From NCBI GenBank assembly GCA_020310875.1, contig CM035435.1, forward strand, positions 64,637,336 to 64,701,335: a DNA stretch of 64,000 nucleotides. Reading direction: 5' to 3'. Of the stretch, positions 41,673-53,373 are shown one piece after another; the stretch's first letter is position 1, and every line of letters starts with the position of its first letter. Under the pieces are notes generated by a model. That model did no database searches. It was not told the origin of the DNA and saw only the letters and a program-made list of their open reading frames with translations. A program made the position numbers and the translations under genes. The DNA is from Ceratopteris richardii. Its lineage: Eukaryota > Streptophyta > Polypodiopsida > Polypodiales > Pteridaceae.

Positions 41673-42157
41673 TCATTCTCTGATAGGTTGAATACCTGCC
41701 ATTGCTTTGAATCTACAAAGCTTTATTCCATCGAGTGCCTTCATCATCATATCTGCTACTTGCTTTTTAGTAGGAACAAAAGAAATGTCAATCTCCTTTG
41801 CCATGAGATTCTCCCTGATGAAGTGGTAATGGACTTCTATGTGCTTGGTTCTTGCATGGAAAATAGGATTTGCCACTAGATGCATGGAACTTACATTATC
41901 TCCAAATATGTGAGGTTTGGAACTCACTAGTCCCAAATCTGTATACAATGCTTTTAACCATATCGCCTCTTGAGTTGCTATGTTAAGCCTCTGTACTCTG
42001 CTTCAGTTGAGGATAAAGCAACTGTTGGTTGCTTCTTGGAACTCCATGGCACTAGCTTCGAACCTGCAAATGCTAAGTAATCAGATGTACTTTTTCTATC
42101 ATCCTTAGCTCCTGCCCAATCTGCATCTGAGTAGATTTTGATATCCAAATATGAAGA
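41673..42157 (-). pseudogene. Copia-2 RNase H region
   Basis: The minus strand has LVSSKPHIFGDNVSSMHLVA, HARTKHIEVHYHFIRENLMA and FVPTKKQVADMMMKALDG, the standard end of Copia pol, close to the polypurine tract. Broken. Confidence 0.87.
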
Positions 42158-43660
42158 TTAAGGATAGAATATACCTTCATTGATTGTACCTTTGAGATAC
42201 TTAATTACTCTCTTAGCCGCATCCATGTATAGTCTTCTCGATGAGTGCATGAACTGACTAAGCACTCCCACACTATATGAGATATCTGCCCTTGTATGAG
42301 TAGCATATATCAAGCTACCTACCAAGCTTTGATACTCTTTAATGTCTTCAATTTTCTCACCTTCATAAACACTAAGTTTATGATTCATCTCCAAAAGTGT
42401 ACCTGCAAGTTTAGTGTTCTCCATTTTTAACTTGAGAAGAAGATCATGAATGTATCTTCTTTGAGTCAAATACATTCCTTCATCTGTGTATATCACTTGC
42501 ATACCTAGGAAATCTGTGATCTCACCTAGGTCACTGATTTTGAACTCTTGCATGTGTCTCTTGATCCTTTGAATGCCATTTAGATCATCACCTGTCACAA
42601 TAATATCATCTACATATACACATAGATAGATAACCTCATTGTGATCCCTTTTGATGAATAGAGAAGGATCTGAGCTGCTAGCTTTGAACCCTTGATCTTG
42701 AAGATATGTAACCAACCTGTAATTCCAAGCTCTTGGAGCTTGTTTCAATCCATACAATGCTTTCTTAAGTCTACAAACATAAGATGGATGATTAGGGCTT
42801 TCAAAACCTGGTGGTTGTGACATGTATACCTCTTCACTTATCCAACCGTTTAAGAACGCATTTTTCACATCAAGTTGGAGGAGTCTCCAATTCCTTGCAG
42901 CAGCTACACTTATCAATGTCCTGATTGTAGTCATCTTTGCAACTGGTGAGAATGTTTCCTCATAGTCTATACCATGAGTTTGTGAGAATCCTTTGGCAAC
43001 TAATCTTGCCTTGTACCTGCAAACTGATCCATGTGAATTTCTTTTAACTTTATATACCCATCTGCAACCAATTACCTTTTGATTTGGCGACATTGGAACC
43101 AAATCCCAAGTGTCCATTTCCTTCAATGCCTTTTCCCTCAATGCCTTTTCCCAAGTGTCCATTTCCTTCAATACCTTTATCTCTTCGTTCATGGCCTTTT
43201 CTCAATTAGGGTTTCCCTTTGCCTCTTCATAGGTTGAGGGTTCCTATGAAATAGAGTCTTTTGCCAAGTATATTGAATGCTTCATAACAAATGTGGAATC
43301 ATATCCATACCTTTCTGGTTGTTTCTTCTCTCTTGTTGATCTTCTAGGTGCTCGTTTGGAGCATTCTCCAACCTCCTGCATCTTTGCTTTGCCTCTTGAC
43401 TTCCATAGCTTGTAATCCTTTTCTCTTTCACCTTGGTCATCATCTGTATCACTTCTTGGATCCTGGACTTGTGTATCATGCTTGCTTCCTAATTGATGAG
43501 AGTTAGAATCAAGATCATATGGTAGTGTTACCTTTTGTTTGTCTTCATCATACCAAGACCTGTGTTCTTCAAACACAACATCTCTACTTGTAGTGAATTT
43601 CTTGGTTGAAGGATTGAAGAACCTGTAACCCATCTGAGTTGAATCATATCCAATAAACAC
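42158..43660 (-). pseudogene. Copia-2 linker and reverse transcriptase
   Basis: The linker (FIGYDSTQMGYRFFNPSTKK, charged DDQGEREKDYKLWKS) leads into [79 protein letters not shown] and the catalytic region YLCVYVDDIIVTGDDL. A short tandem duplication of a KALREKALKEMDTW-type unit lies near 43095-43175. Broken in few places. Confidence 0.9.
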
Positions 43661-43675
43661 TGCCTTTGTTGCCCT

Positions 43676-44881
43676 TTAATCTAGCTTACCTGTTATTTGT
43701 GACGGTACATGAACATAAGCTAAACAACCAAAAACCTTGCAATGTCCAAGACTAGGTTTTCTTCCATGCCATGCTTCATAAGGAGTCATACCTTGAAATG
43801 ATTTGGATGGTAGTCTATTGACAAGGTACACAGCAGTTGAAATAGCTTCTGCCCATAGGTAATGTGGCAACTTCTTCACTTCAAGCATTGTTCGGGCTGA
43901 TCCAACCAATGTCTTGTTTCTCCTCTCTGCAATTCCATTTAGTTGAGGAGAGTACCTAGTAGTCACTTCCCTTTTGATACCTTTTTCTTGCAAGAACTCA
44001 TCAAAATCTTTGGAGAAGTACTCTCCCCCTCCATCAGATCTGAGCTTCTTGAGTGATCTACCTGTATGATTCTCCACATGTGCAAGATACTTCTTGAAGC
44101 AATCAAACACTTCATTCTTACTCTTGATAAAGTATAGAATAGTCCATCTACTATGGTCGTCAATAAATGAGACATAATACCTTGATCCTGCCAATGAAAG
44201 TTCTTGACTTGGTCCCCATACATCTCTATGTACTAAGTCCAATAAGTTGTCGTGGATGTAGCCTTTGTGGTTGAATGGTTGTCTTTGTGCCTTCCTAATC
44301 TGACATGCATCACACCTGTTGATCATGTGTTGCTTTGATATGTTCAACAGTCCTAGAACACTTTGATCCCTGCATATATCCTTCAAGGTTCTTTCATTCA
44401 CATGAGCAAGTCTCTTATGCCACACTTCAAGCTCACTTAGGGTTTGAGACCCAAAGTTGAATAGAGCTATGTTCTTGGTTTCTCCTACTTCAAAAGTAAA
44501 GAGCCTACCAAGCTTCTCACCTCGGGCTATCTTCTTGAAGCCTTGACATGGATCTTCCACAAAAGTTCCATGTTGGGTGAACCGAACTTGCAAGCCTTTT
44601 TCAACTATTTGGCCTACACTTATTAGGTTTTTAGTGATAGTGGGTACAGAGAGAACCTTACTCAGAATGTTTGTCTTGCCATTGGAAGCTTTGACATTAC
44701 CAATCTTCTCCACATTGTGCTTTGTGTCATCCCCTGTTTGCACTTCATGTCTATGCTTTGGACTTTCCAAATCAGATAGAAGAGCAATGTTGCTTGCAAT
44801 ATGATTCGAACATCCTGAGTCTATGTAGAACAAATGATCATATTCTTTACCTTCTTTGTGGCTTAGATTCATAAGAAGCAA
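43676..44881 (-). CDS. Copia-2 protease, pre-integrase and integrase region (401-residue open frame)
   Basis: The Copia protease motif FYIDSGCSNHIASNIALLSD is near residues 18-37, followed by the VPTITKNLISVGQIVEKGLQ segment. The pre-integrase motif EVWHKRLAHVNERTLKDICR is near 151-170, with HHCC completed by CDACQIRKAQRQPF. The integrase core has DVWGPSQELSLAGSRYYVSF, RSDGGGEYFSKDFDEF and SPQLNGIAERRNKTLV. The order is typical of Copia, where integrase precedes RT. The frame is open throughout this span. Confidence 0.92.
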   Translation of the reverse strand: MLLMNLSHKEGKEYDHLFYIDSGCSNHIASNIALLSDLESPKHRHEVQTGDDTKHNVEKIGNVKASNGKTNILSKVLSVPTITKNLISVGQIVEKGLQVRFTQHGTFVEDPCQGFKKIARGEKLGRLFTFEVGETKNIALFNFGSQTLSELEVWHKRLAHVNERTLKDICRDQSVLGLLNISKQHMINRCDACQIRKAQRQPFNHKGYIHDNLLDLVHRDVWGPSQELSLAGSRYYVSFIDDHSRWTILYFIKSKNEVFDCFKKYLAHVENHTGRSLKKLRSDGGGEYFSKDFDEFLQEKGIKREVTTRYSPQLNGIAERRNKTLVGSARTMLEVKKLPHYLWAEAISTAVYLVNRLPSKSFQGMTPYEAWHGRKPSLGHCKVFGCLAYVHVPSQITGKLD

Positions 44882-44904
44882 TGAGTCTTCATGTGGTTGA
44901 TCTT

Positions 44905-45877
44905 CTAAATAATTGTTGTAGTCCCTTCTATTATAGCTTCTATTGTTGTTGTTGAAGTTGTGTCCACCTCTGCCTCTATTGCTGCCATATCCACCTCTTC
45001 CACTTCCTTTCTGGGTCTTCCCATTGAACTAGCAATTCTGAGTGGTGTGGTTTTTCTTATCGTATATGGCACAAGGTTGAACATTCTGACCTTTGGCTTT
45101 GTCTTGCTTTGGTCCTTTCTTCTTCCCTTTCCACTTGCTCTTGCTTGCGAAGTTGGCTTGAGAAGTCTCTTCTTCATCTTCTTCCTTCTTCTTGCCTTTC
45201 TACTTCTTATCCTTCTTATCTGCATATAGAGCACTAGTTGAATTACCATGATAAGAGTTACCTTCCTTTATGCTATTGTTGGCTTCTTGATTGAAGATTT
45301 GTCCAAGAAAGATGTTGAAGTCTGGAGTTTGCACATCCATGATGAGATCATAAGCCGTCGTGAAGGATTACCATTGCTTATCACTTCGAATGCCATTGAG
45401 AATTTGCCTCATGATGACCTCTTCTTCAATCATCTCTCCAATGGATGCTAACTGATCCGCAACCTCCTTGACCTTGGTAACAAACTCGGTGATGGTTTGT
45501 TTAGGTGTCTTCTTTATTTGGTTGAACTCGTTCCAAAGATGATTCTTTCTTGCTTTGGTACCAGCAAAAAAGAAAGTCTCGAGGGCATCCCAAGTCTCTT
45601 GAGATGTCTTGTATCCTCTAATATGTGGTAATAGAAAGTCAGAGATAGAGTTTAGTATGTACGACCTTGCTTGAGCATCCTTTGCGCACCAAAGTGTGAG
45701 CTTATCTGTCTCCTCTTGTGTAGGTCCTCCTTTGGATCTTGGAATAGGCATAGCTTCATCACCTGCTACAATTCCATAAAGATTTCTACCTTGCAAATAG
45801 GCGTCCATTTTGATTTTCCAAGCCGCATAGTTGTATCGATCAAGCTTGTCGATCATTGAGGGAAAGCCATCCCCCAT
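44905..45877 (-). pseudogene. Copia-2 gag region
   Basis: It starts at the ATG at 45877 (MGDGFPSMIDKLDRYNYAAW), 22 bp past the LTR. The N-terminal Copia gag pattern (YAAWKIKMDAYLQGRNLYGI) leads to the UBN2-type helical part (TWDALETFFFAGTKARKNHL, PKQTITEFVTKVKEVADQLA). A Lys/Arg-rich and Gly/Tyr-rich tail follows, with zinc-knuckle remnants near 44960-45060. Broken. Confidence 0.88.
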
Positions 45878-45886
45878 CTTGATCTA

Positions 45887-45898
45887 GCTCTGATACCA
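45887..45898 (-). other. Primer-binding site of Copia-2, initiator-Met tRNA type
   Basis: The minus strand reads TGGTATCAGAGC, one base inside the LTR end, identical to the Copia-1 site. Confidence 0.92.
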
Positions 45899-45899
45899 G

Positions 45900-46977
45900 T
45901 GAAAGAACTTGGAGAAGCTTGTAGAAGGTAGAAAAGGTGCGTTCCGAAGCGACGAAGTTTGGTCAAGCCAACCGGCACAAGACCAGCCCTTGAGCTTATG
46001 GAGACTCAAATAGACCTTATTGGCATGCGATAAGTGCAAAGAAATGCACTATGTACTTTGGATCATCAAGGAGAATGAGTCGATACAAAACAGATAGGTT
46101 CGCGGGTCGACTAGCTCCAAAAACTTACTATCTATGGAAGAGACAATGAACTTCAAATGCCCATAGAGACCAGCATGATTACAATTAGAAAAAATCCTTT
46201 TATGGGAGTGATAAACATAGGGTGGAGTGTATGGAATGCACAAAAGTATAAGGAATTAGTAAAATATGCTATAGGAATGAATGCGACATTCACCGGTGGT
46301 ACTTTCTATTTTTTAGGAATATGTAGAGATTGACCCCGAGATAGAAAAACTTTGATTTCTCTCAATCTACTGAACCAAATGATATGAAAATTTATAGGCA
46401 TACACTAGACACTAATACCTTTCCAATGAGCCATGTTGCACTCAATTTCGAGCTCTAAAGAGAGAGCAGAAGTCTCTGCAAGATTCTATTGGCGAAGAAG
46501 ATGATGTAGAGAATTGAAGGAGCAAGATAATGATGGTCACAAGTGTATGTATATTGCTTCCATGTATTGTACAAGTAATTCCAAGTCTTTATATAGATTC
46601 TAGGAGTGTTCCACGACTTCTACAAGAGAAATTCGAATTCAAATGAAGGTGGGAATGGTTGTTGGAGGGAGTCAATTCACTTTCCTACAATTTAGGAAAA
46701 GGGAAGATCTAGTTTGACCTACTTTTAGGTGATTGATTGCTTGATTGAATGCAAATTCAACCACCACAAATTCGTGGGATTTGGGCTCTATTTTTCTACC
46801 TTTACATGTGTAAAGCTCAAGGATTTTACAACGGTAAATGAACCATAAAAAATCTCTCAAAAATACAATAAATGAGCATAAGATAAAAGAACTCTCCAAC
46901 GGATATTCTTTTGACGCGATAGCCTTTGATGTAGATCAAATCCACCTCAAGCATAGTGTAAGCTTGATGTTCCAACA
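45900..46977 (-). repeat. 5' LTR of Copia-2
   Basis: Same ends as 40579-41640. About 13 extra bases near 46410 and other small indels account for the length difference. The primer site TGGTATCAGAGC lies at 45887-45898 on the minus strand. Confidence 0.93.
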
Positions 46978-47045
46978 ATTAGTGAGCCCAAAAGGCATCA
47001 CACAAAATCCAAAGATACCCCATTATGTGGCAAAATCCATTTTAT
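46978..47045 (-). pseudogene. Gypsy-3 RT sliver between two Copia insertions
   Basis: 68 bp with GAGCCCAAAAGGCATCACAC matches Gypsy-1 near 12680-12735 (AAGCCAAATGGCATCACACG), the conserved MPFGLTNAP segment of RT. It is all that separates Copia-2 from Copia-3. Confidence 0.88.
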
Positions 47046-47817
47046 TGTTAAAAAATAAAGAAGCAAGGTCATATACATTTTGCAAAAAGAATTTTCCTCA
47101 AATAGAAGGAAAATACAATGAAAAATGAAAGCATTTACTTCACAAGTAGTGGAGGCCAAAAGAGAATCAATCCAAAAACTGAAACGAACGAGAAGAGTGG
47201 CAGCTCAAAGAAGTGGAGGAGTTATGGAGAAGAGCTCACGAAGTCGTCATGAGAGCTCGTGGTCACTTGGCTACAAAAGAGGCAAGGGAGGATACTCAAG
47301 TGCAAAGGAAGAAGGTGCTGAATTCCCTTTATAGGTAGTTCATTTGGTTTTAATCATTTCGTTTTCTACAGTCTCATAGACTATGTCCAACCACTCACCA
47401 TTTCTAGGTAGCTTGATTGCGAGAGTCATATCTCTCAATGTATGTACCCATTTTTAGAGTTTAAATATTCCTTGGAAATCTTATCTTAGTACTTCCTCTG
47501 TCTAAAATAGTTTTGTTAAATTCATCATGCTCTTTGAGTTATTAAGTTTTTAGTGAAGAACAATTTTTAGCCTAACTGAGTGGACAAACAACTTGTTTTG
47601 AGGCAAAGAGTTTCCAAACCAAAAATACTCCAAATTGAGTGATTGATAGCTCATTTGAAAGCTATTAGTGTCTCATTTGAGTGACCAAAGAGTCAAGATC
47701 ATTATCTTCTTTAATTGATATCAGTTTTCATTCTAAGGTTTAGGTATAGGTAAAAGTCTTAATCTTGAGAAGATCCTCTACACTTTCCGCTATGCATAGG
47801 AGAGGAATTCTCCAACA
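47046..47817 (+). repeat. 5' LTR of Copia-3
   Basis: Starts TGTTAAAAAATAAAG, ends ATTCTCCAACA. A TGCTATCAGAGC primer site follows at 47820-47831. Confidence 0.93.
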
Positions 47818-47819
47818 GT

Positions 47820-47831
47820 TGCTATCAGAGC
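47820..47831 (+). other. Primer-binding site of Copia-3
   Basis: TGCTATCAGAGC is a one-base variant of the usual plant Copia TGGTATCAGAGC site, two bases past the 5' LTR. Confidence 0.82.
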
Positions 47832-47978
47832 TCAACAATAGAGCATTGGAGCTTGGAGAGGCAAAGCATTGGAACTGAAGTAAAGCAAAGGAGAAGCTAC
47901 AAATCAATGGGGAGCTTTGTAAAGTCAAGAAAGAGCACCACAACATATTTGAGGTAAACTTCAAACTTAGAAGTTTTC

Positions 47979-48560
47979 AATGGTTGATTTAGGACAACAA
48001 GTTGAGAAGTTAGATAAAGATAATTTTCATTCTTGGAGGTATAGAATGAAAAATTACCTTAAAGGTAAAGGTTTATGAAGTCTAGTTACTAGAGATGATC
48101 CAGAACTAGTGGATCTTCCAGATCGCAACATCATTCCAACACAAAGGAGACAATTTGCAGATTGGGAAGAGAGGAATCGAATGGTGATGTTCCTCATTTC
48201 ACAAGTTATTTTTAGCACTATGATTGATCATGTGCAAAGTCTAGAGACAAGCAAGTAATTTTAGGAAGCATTGGAGAAGATTGCTACTTCAACAAGGTCT
48301 CAGAAGATGCAACTCAAGAACAAGCTCAACAACATGAAGAAAATCTCAAACCAAAGCATTAATGAGTATACATTGAAGATCAAGGAGTTTCAAGATCAAC
48401 GAGCATCAGTTGGATGCAAGATAGAAGAGGAAGGAAGCCAAAGGAGCCAAAATAACCATGTGAGTACATCAAGTGAAGGAGACAAGCAAACCATGCTTGC
48501 CATGAAGCATGAGTACATCAACCAAGAAGTGATGATAAAAAATGGTTTATAGATTTAGGT
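47979..48560 (+). pseudogene. Copia-3 gag region
   Basis: It starts near 47979 (MVDLGQQVEKLDKDNFHSWR, matching the Copia gag start pattern). It has a UBN2-type helical part (QKMQLKNKLNNMKKISNQSI, NEYTLKIKEFQDQRASVGCK). Broken and shortened relative to intact Copia gag; no clear zinc knuckle remains. Confidence 0.8.
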
Positions 48561-50050
48561 TGCAACAACCGTATGACATGCCAAGGAGATTTATTCAAAA
48601 ATCTACAAGCTCCAAGTGGAAAAGGATGTGTGGATACTGGTGATGAAACTCAACACACAATTGAGCATGTTGGAGAAATCAAGCTTGGAGACAAGAAGGT
48701 ATTGACTGATGTTCTTCATGTTCCTACCATTGCAAAGAATTAGATTTTCAGTAGGAAAAATGGTAGAGAAAGAATATCATGTTATCTTCAATGAAAAAGG
48801 CTACTTTATAAAGAATCCAAATGAAGGATTCAAGGTTGTTGCTCAAGGAAGGAAAGAAGGTAGGATGTTCACCTTGGACATTCAACAATAACATGGAAAG
48901 GTGATTTATATTTAGTTTGGAAATAAGAGGATTGTTGAAATCGATTTGTGGCACAAAAGGTTTGGGCATATCAACATTCCCAAGCTCAAGGACATGAGCA
49001 ACCATGAAGTGGCAAGAGGTTGTCCAATATTCAATGATGTTGGGCTGCATGAGTTTTGTGAAGCATGCCAACTAGGAAAGCAAACCCAACAACCATTCAA
49101 CAAGAGCAACTATGCGGCAAGGAATGTCCTCGACTTGATACACACGGATGTATGGGCACCATCACAACAACCATCGATTTTTGATAATAGATATTTTGTT
49201 ACTTTTATTGATGATCATTCAAGAAAAGTATGGATGTTCTGCATAAAACAAAAATCAAATGAGTTCTCTATGTTCAAGAGGTTTAAAGCATAGGTAGAAA
49301 AGGAAATAGCACATTACATAAAGACCTTGAGGTCTAATGGAGGAGGAGAATATTTCTCCAAATAATTTTCAAAATTTCTTTATGAAAATGGCATCAAAAA
49401 ACAATTTACATGGAGGTGCACACCTCAGACAATTGGAATTGCTGAAAGGAAAAATAGACATATCATAGAAGTTGCAAGATGCATGCTCAACGAGAGGAAG
49501 GTTCCACTAAACTATTGGGTTGAAGCAGCTAGTATGAGTGTTTATTTAATGAGCAAGTGCACAACAAATGGAGTGGATAATTTAACTCCCGAGGAGGTTT
49601 ACTCTAGTAAGAAACCTGACCTTACACATCTCAAAGTTTTTGGATGTGTGTGTTATGTTCACATTCCTCGAGAACTAAGGACAAAGAGAGAGCCAAAGTT
49701 AGAAAAACGTATTTTCATTGGATATTCATTGGAGCTATGAGTCTCATGAGATGTGGTATTTGATGAGCTAAGACCATGGTTTGGAGACAAAGGAAAAGAG
49801 AAGATTCTTGAAGAAGATTATGAAGATGATGGAGTTGTTGTCCAAGAAGAATTTCAGCAAAGAAGCACTCATGTGTTAGGTCTAGAAGCTTCAACATCAC
49901 ATGGAGAAAGCTCAACATGGAAGGGGAGACTAAGGAGTCATTCCTCATCACCAACATCAGGTTATGAAATATTTGAAGTTGAAAGTGCTACCCAAAATAG
50001 TGATTCAAATGCAAGTGAAGAAGAGTATGAAGAGGTGATTATACCAAAGG
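48535..50050 (+). pseudogene. Copia-3 protease, pre-integrase and integrase region
   Basis: Protease remnant near 48540-48740 (NNRMTCQGDLFKNL, LGDKKVLTDVLHVPTIAKN). Pre-integrase DLWHKRFGHINIPKLKDMSN is near 48940-49000, with zinc ligands completed by FCEACQLGKQTQQPF. The integrase core follows: DLIHTDVWAPSQQPSIFDNR, FVTFIDDHSRKVWMFCIKQK, then GIAERKNRHIIEVARCMLNE. The linker has FGCVCYVHIPRELRTK. Broken. Confidence 0.87.
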
Positions 50051-50229
50051 TAAAGTTGAGCCAGTTGAAGAAGCAACATTCAAAAGGAAATGAAAGGAGG
50101 TCTTCAAGAGCAAGGTATCCAATTCAAATGGTGAGTTATGATATTTTTATTACAAAGCATTTTGCATATATGACACAGGTGGTCAAAGAAAAAGAACTCG
50201 ATGCATATGAAGAAGCATGTACATAAAAA

Positions 50230-51100
50230 GAATGGCAACATGCTATGCAAGAAGAGATAAAAGTTCTCAAGGACAATCACACATGGGAGCTAATTCCAAA
50301 GGCTGAAGGTATGAAGATTGTTCCAAATAAATGGGTGTTTAAAAGAAAGAGAAATGTTGATGGTTCTCTAGCTAGGCATAAAGCTAGACTAGTAGAAAAA
50401 GGATTCAAGCAGACTCACGACATAAACTATGAAGAGACTTTCAGCCAGATTGCAAAGATGGGAACAATTAGAACCTTGATTGCAATGAATGTAGCAAGGA
50501 CATGGACATTGTACCAACTTGACATAAAAAGATGCTTTTCTCAATGGTGAACTTCAAGAAGAGGTATACATGAGTCAACTGATTGGATTTGAAGATAAAA
50601 AGTATCCAGAGTTTTTTTGCAGATTGAAGAAAGCTTTGTATGGGCTGAAGCAAGCACCACGTGCTTGGAATCAAAGATTGGTTGAGTAACTCACAAGGTG
50701 TGGGTATAGTCCAAGTAGTGCAAATTCTTCTCTCTACATGAAGAAAGAAGAAAGCAAGTAGGTATACATCTGCATATGGGTTGATGATCTCATCATAATA
50801 GAAAGTAATGTTGTAGGAATACAAGAGATAAAAAGAAAACTTGATAAGGAGTTTAAAATTTCAGATCTTAGTGAGTTGAAATATTTCTTAGGAATTGAGG
50901 TAGTCTATGGGAAAGATGGCATCTAATTGATGCAAAGAAAGTATCTGTTGGATGTTCGTTTCAGATTTGGAATGAGTGAATGCAAACCACTCAATCAACC
51001 TGTGGACACAAATGTGAAGCTATGCTCAAATGATGGAGATAAGTTACATGATGTAACTACATAAAAGAGTATTATAGGTTCATTGATGTGTGTTATGATC
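50230..51100 (+). pseudogene. Copia-3 reverse transcriptase region
   Basis: RT motifs: NHTWELIPKAEGMKIVPNKW, HKARLVEKGFKQTHDINYEE, GTIRTLIAMNVARTWTLYQL, then [20 protein letters not shown] and a YICIWVDDLIII catalytic region near 50760-50800. Broken. Confidence 0.88.
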
Positions 51101-51751
51101 ACAAGTCCAGATTTTTGTTATATTGTTGGAGTTCTTTCTCAATTTATGCAAACTCTTCCAAGTAAACATTTAAATTCAGCCAAACGAGTGCTAAGATATG
51201 TGAAGCACACAATCAATCATGCCTTGTTTTATAGATATGATGAAGAATTGCAGGTGAAAGGCTTTAGGGATGCTTATTGGGCTAGTTTGAAGGAAGATAG
51301 AAGATTCGCTTCAGGTTATGTATTCATGATAGCAGCAAACCTATCACATGGAGCTCGAAGAAGCAACCTATTGTTGCACTATGATCTACAAAAGCTGAAT
51401 ATAGAGGATCAGCCTTTGCAACTTGTGAAGCTATGTTGATTAAGAAGCTCTTGCCTGATCTTGATGTGCAAGTAGAGACCATTCCAATTTATGGTGACAA
51501 CATGTCAAGCATTCACTTGACAAACAATCCAATGTCTTATGCATGAACTAAGCACATAGAAGTGCATTATCATTATGTTCAAGAAAAAAATTTGAGCAAG
51601 AATGTGGATATAAAGTTCATTAGAATTGATGACCTGGTTGCACACATGTTTAAAAAGTTCTTAGATGCTTCTAAACTAAAGAGGTTCAAGGATGAAATCA
51701 ATTTGGAGGATATGGATGAAGGTGCAAGCTCACATGTGAGCTTGAGGGGAG
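51100..51751 (+). pseudogene. Copia-3 RNase H region and polypurine tract
   Basis: VGVLSQFMQTLPSKHLNSAK and VKHTINHALFYRYDEELQVK continue RT into RNase H. The tail has TKHIEVHYHYVQEKNLSKNV and LDASKLKRFKDEINLED. The tract CTTGAGGGGAG (51741-51751) directly precedes the 3' LTR. Broken. Confidence 0.85.
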
Positions 51752-52542
51752 TGTTAAAAAATAAAGAAGCAAGGTTGTATATATTTTGCAAAAAGGATTT
51801 TCTTCAAATAGAAGGAAAATACAAAAATGAAAAATGTAAGCATTTACTTCAGCAAGTAGTGCAAGCCAAAAGAGAATCAATAAAAAAGAATCAATCCAAA
51901 AATTGAAACAAACGAGAATAGTGGTTGTTCAAAGAAGTGGAGGAGTTATGGAGAAGAGCTCATGAAGTCATCATGATAGCTCGTGGTCACTTGGCTACAA
52001 AAGAGGCAAGGGAGGAAACTCAAGTAAAGAGGAAGAAGGAACTAAAGTCCCCCTATACGTAGTTCATTTGGTTTCAATCATTTCGTTTTCTACAATCTCA
52101 TAGACTATGTCCAACCACTCACCTTTTCTAGGTAGCCTGATTGCAAGAGTCATATCTCTCAATGTAGGTATCATTTTTTAGAGTTTAAATATTTGTTGGA
52201 AATCTTATTGTTCATACTTTTTTTTCCTAAAAACAGTTTTCCAAATTTATCATGCTCTTTGAGTTATTAAGTTTTTAGTGAAGACTAGTTTTCAGCTTAA
52301 CTGAGTGGACATACAACCTATTTTGAGGCAAAGACTTGCCAAACCAAAAATACTCCAAATTGAGTGGTTGATAGCTCATTTGAAAGCTATTAGTGTTTAG
52401 TTTGAGTAACCAAAGACTCAAGTTCATTGTCTTCTTCAATTGGCAACAATTTTCATTCTAAGGTTCAGATGTAGGTAAAAGTCTTAATCCTAAGAAATTC
52501 TTCTACACTTTCCACTATGCATAGGAGCGGAATTCTCCAACA
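51752..52542 (+). repeat. 3' LTR of Copia-3
   Basis: Same ends as 47046-47817. It is longer by about 19 bp because of small indels, including a repeated AAGAATCAATCC-type unit near 51885. Confidence 0.93.
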
Positions 52543-52848
52543 TTTATGTTGGCCTTCAACAGAAATGGCTACTTGATTGTAACCTAAGAATCCATCAAGA
52601 AAGTTGTAGACTTAGTTTCTTGCTACACGTTCTAATGTGTTTTGTGATAGGAAGTAGGTAACTATCAAGTATGGTGATTGCGTATGACCAAGGAGGTGGA
52701 TTTTTTGTGAAGGTGGAAATGGATGTAGGAGGTGAGTGGAGATGGTGATGGAGTAGAAATTACCTATATTTTCAACATCGTATCTCTATGTCTTACCATC
52801 ACATTCTCATCCTCAAAGCTCGATCCTTGGCAATGGTGCCAAATTTGG
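52543..52848 (-). pseudogene. Gypsy-3 RT remnant joined to leader remnant and primer site
   Basis: 52543-52690 matches Gypsy-1 RT 12735-12880 (GGCTACTTGATTGTAACC). At about 52690 it switches to leader sequence. The primer site at 52824-52841 is a diverged match to the Gypsy-1 Asp-type site, with the same 7-bp spacer AATTTGG before the LTR. Gag, protease and most of the leader, including any minisatellite, are missing here. Confidence 0.82.
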
Positions 52849-53373
52849 TGTCAGTCTAGCATAATGATGAGTATCAACGTGAGGAGAATCACCTCATAAT
52901 TGTCAATCAAAGGAGACATGAGGATGGTATGATGACCATGAGCAAGTGAAAGTACAAGTGTGTGAGTGACAAGCACACCAACATGCACACACGTACACTC
53001 ACTCTCATACAAGGTAAGGTAAAGAGATGAACAATGGAATCTTTTAATTACATTCTCTTCATACAAAGTTTCATAAAAAAATCCAACCTCAAAAGTGAGC
53101 TCTCTATCTCCTTTTATAGTTTTTGCCTAGTTTTGGCCCTATTCAAATCTATTGTTCAACCTACTTAAAAATTAGGTTCCTAAGCTAATTTGGAGGCTAA
53201 AAGAAACCCTAAAAAATATGAAATTTGGTACGTAAATACTTGCCAAATCTTCATTGGCTTCCTTGTTATGTCAGTCCTCCTTGGCCTTCTCTATGCCCTT
53301 GCTTCCTTTGGCTCGTTTGTCTCATGCTACCTTGGTGTGAAAGTCCACTTAGGCCGCTTCCTTGGCTTCCAAA
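52849..53373 (-). repeat. 5' LTR of Gypsy-3
   Basis: It begins TGTCAGTCTAGCATAATGATG, aligned with the Gypsy-1 LTR start TGTTGCTCTAGCACAATGGTG. It ends near CTTGGCTTCC. It has an internal gap of roughly 110 bp relative to the 3' LTR. The right-hand end is eroded, so the boundary is good to about 5 bp. Confidence 0.85.

Larger units (their letters stand above)
40579..46977 (-). mobile_element. Copia-2: complete-length Ty1/Copia element (6,399 bp)
   Basis: The LTRs are 40579-41640 (1062 bp) and 45900-46977 (1078 bp), differing by about 5-6% plus a few indels. Flanks ATTGA and ATTAG fit a decayed 5-bp duplication. The internal order on the minus strand is primer site, gag, zinc-knuckle region, protease, pre-integrase, integrase, RT, RNase H and polypurine tract. 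Structurally whole, coding broken at a handful of points. It is inserted in the RT of Gypsy-3. Confidence 0.93.
47046..52542 (+). mobile_element. Copia-3: complete-length Ty1/Copia element (5,497 bp)
   Basis: The LTRs are 47046-47817 (772 bp) and 51752-52542 (791 bp), about 8-10% different by eye. A perfect 5-bp duplication TTTAT flanks it (47041-47045 and 52543-52547). On the plus strand the order is primer site, gag, protease, pre-integrase, integrase, RT, RNase H and polypurine tract. It is broken at perhaps a dozen or more places. It is inserted in Gypsy-3 RT, in the opposite orientation to Copia-2. Confidence 0.95.
32071..53373 (-). mobile_element. Gypsy-3: old minus-strand Gypsy with three younger insertions
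   Basis: The pieces in element order are 5' LTR (52849-53373), primer site, leader remnant, RT (52543-52690, 46978-47045, 40100-40578), RNase H, integrase (to 37580), second retropepsin region, post-integrase module (32502-36190), polypurine tract and a truncated 3' LTR (32071-32486). Copia-2, Copia-3 and a solo LTR are inserted. Without them it is about 9.1 kb, so gag and the canonical protease have been lost. The LTRs differ by more than 10%. It is broken throughout. Confidence 0.88.
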
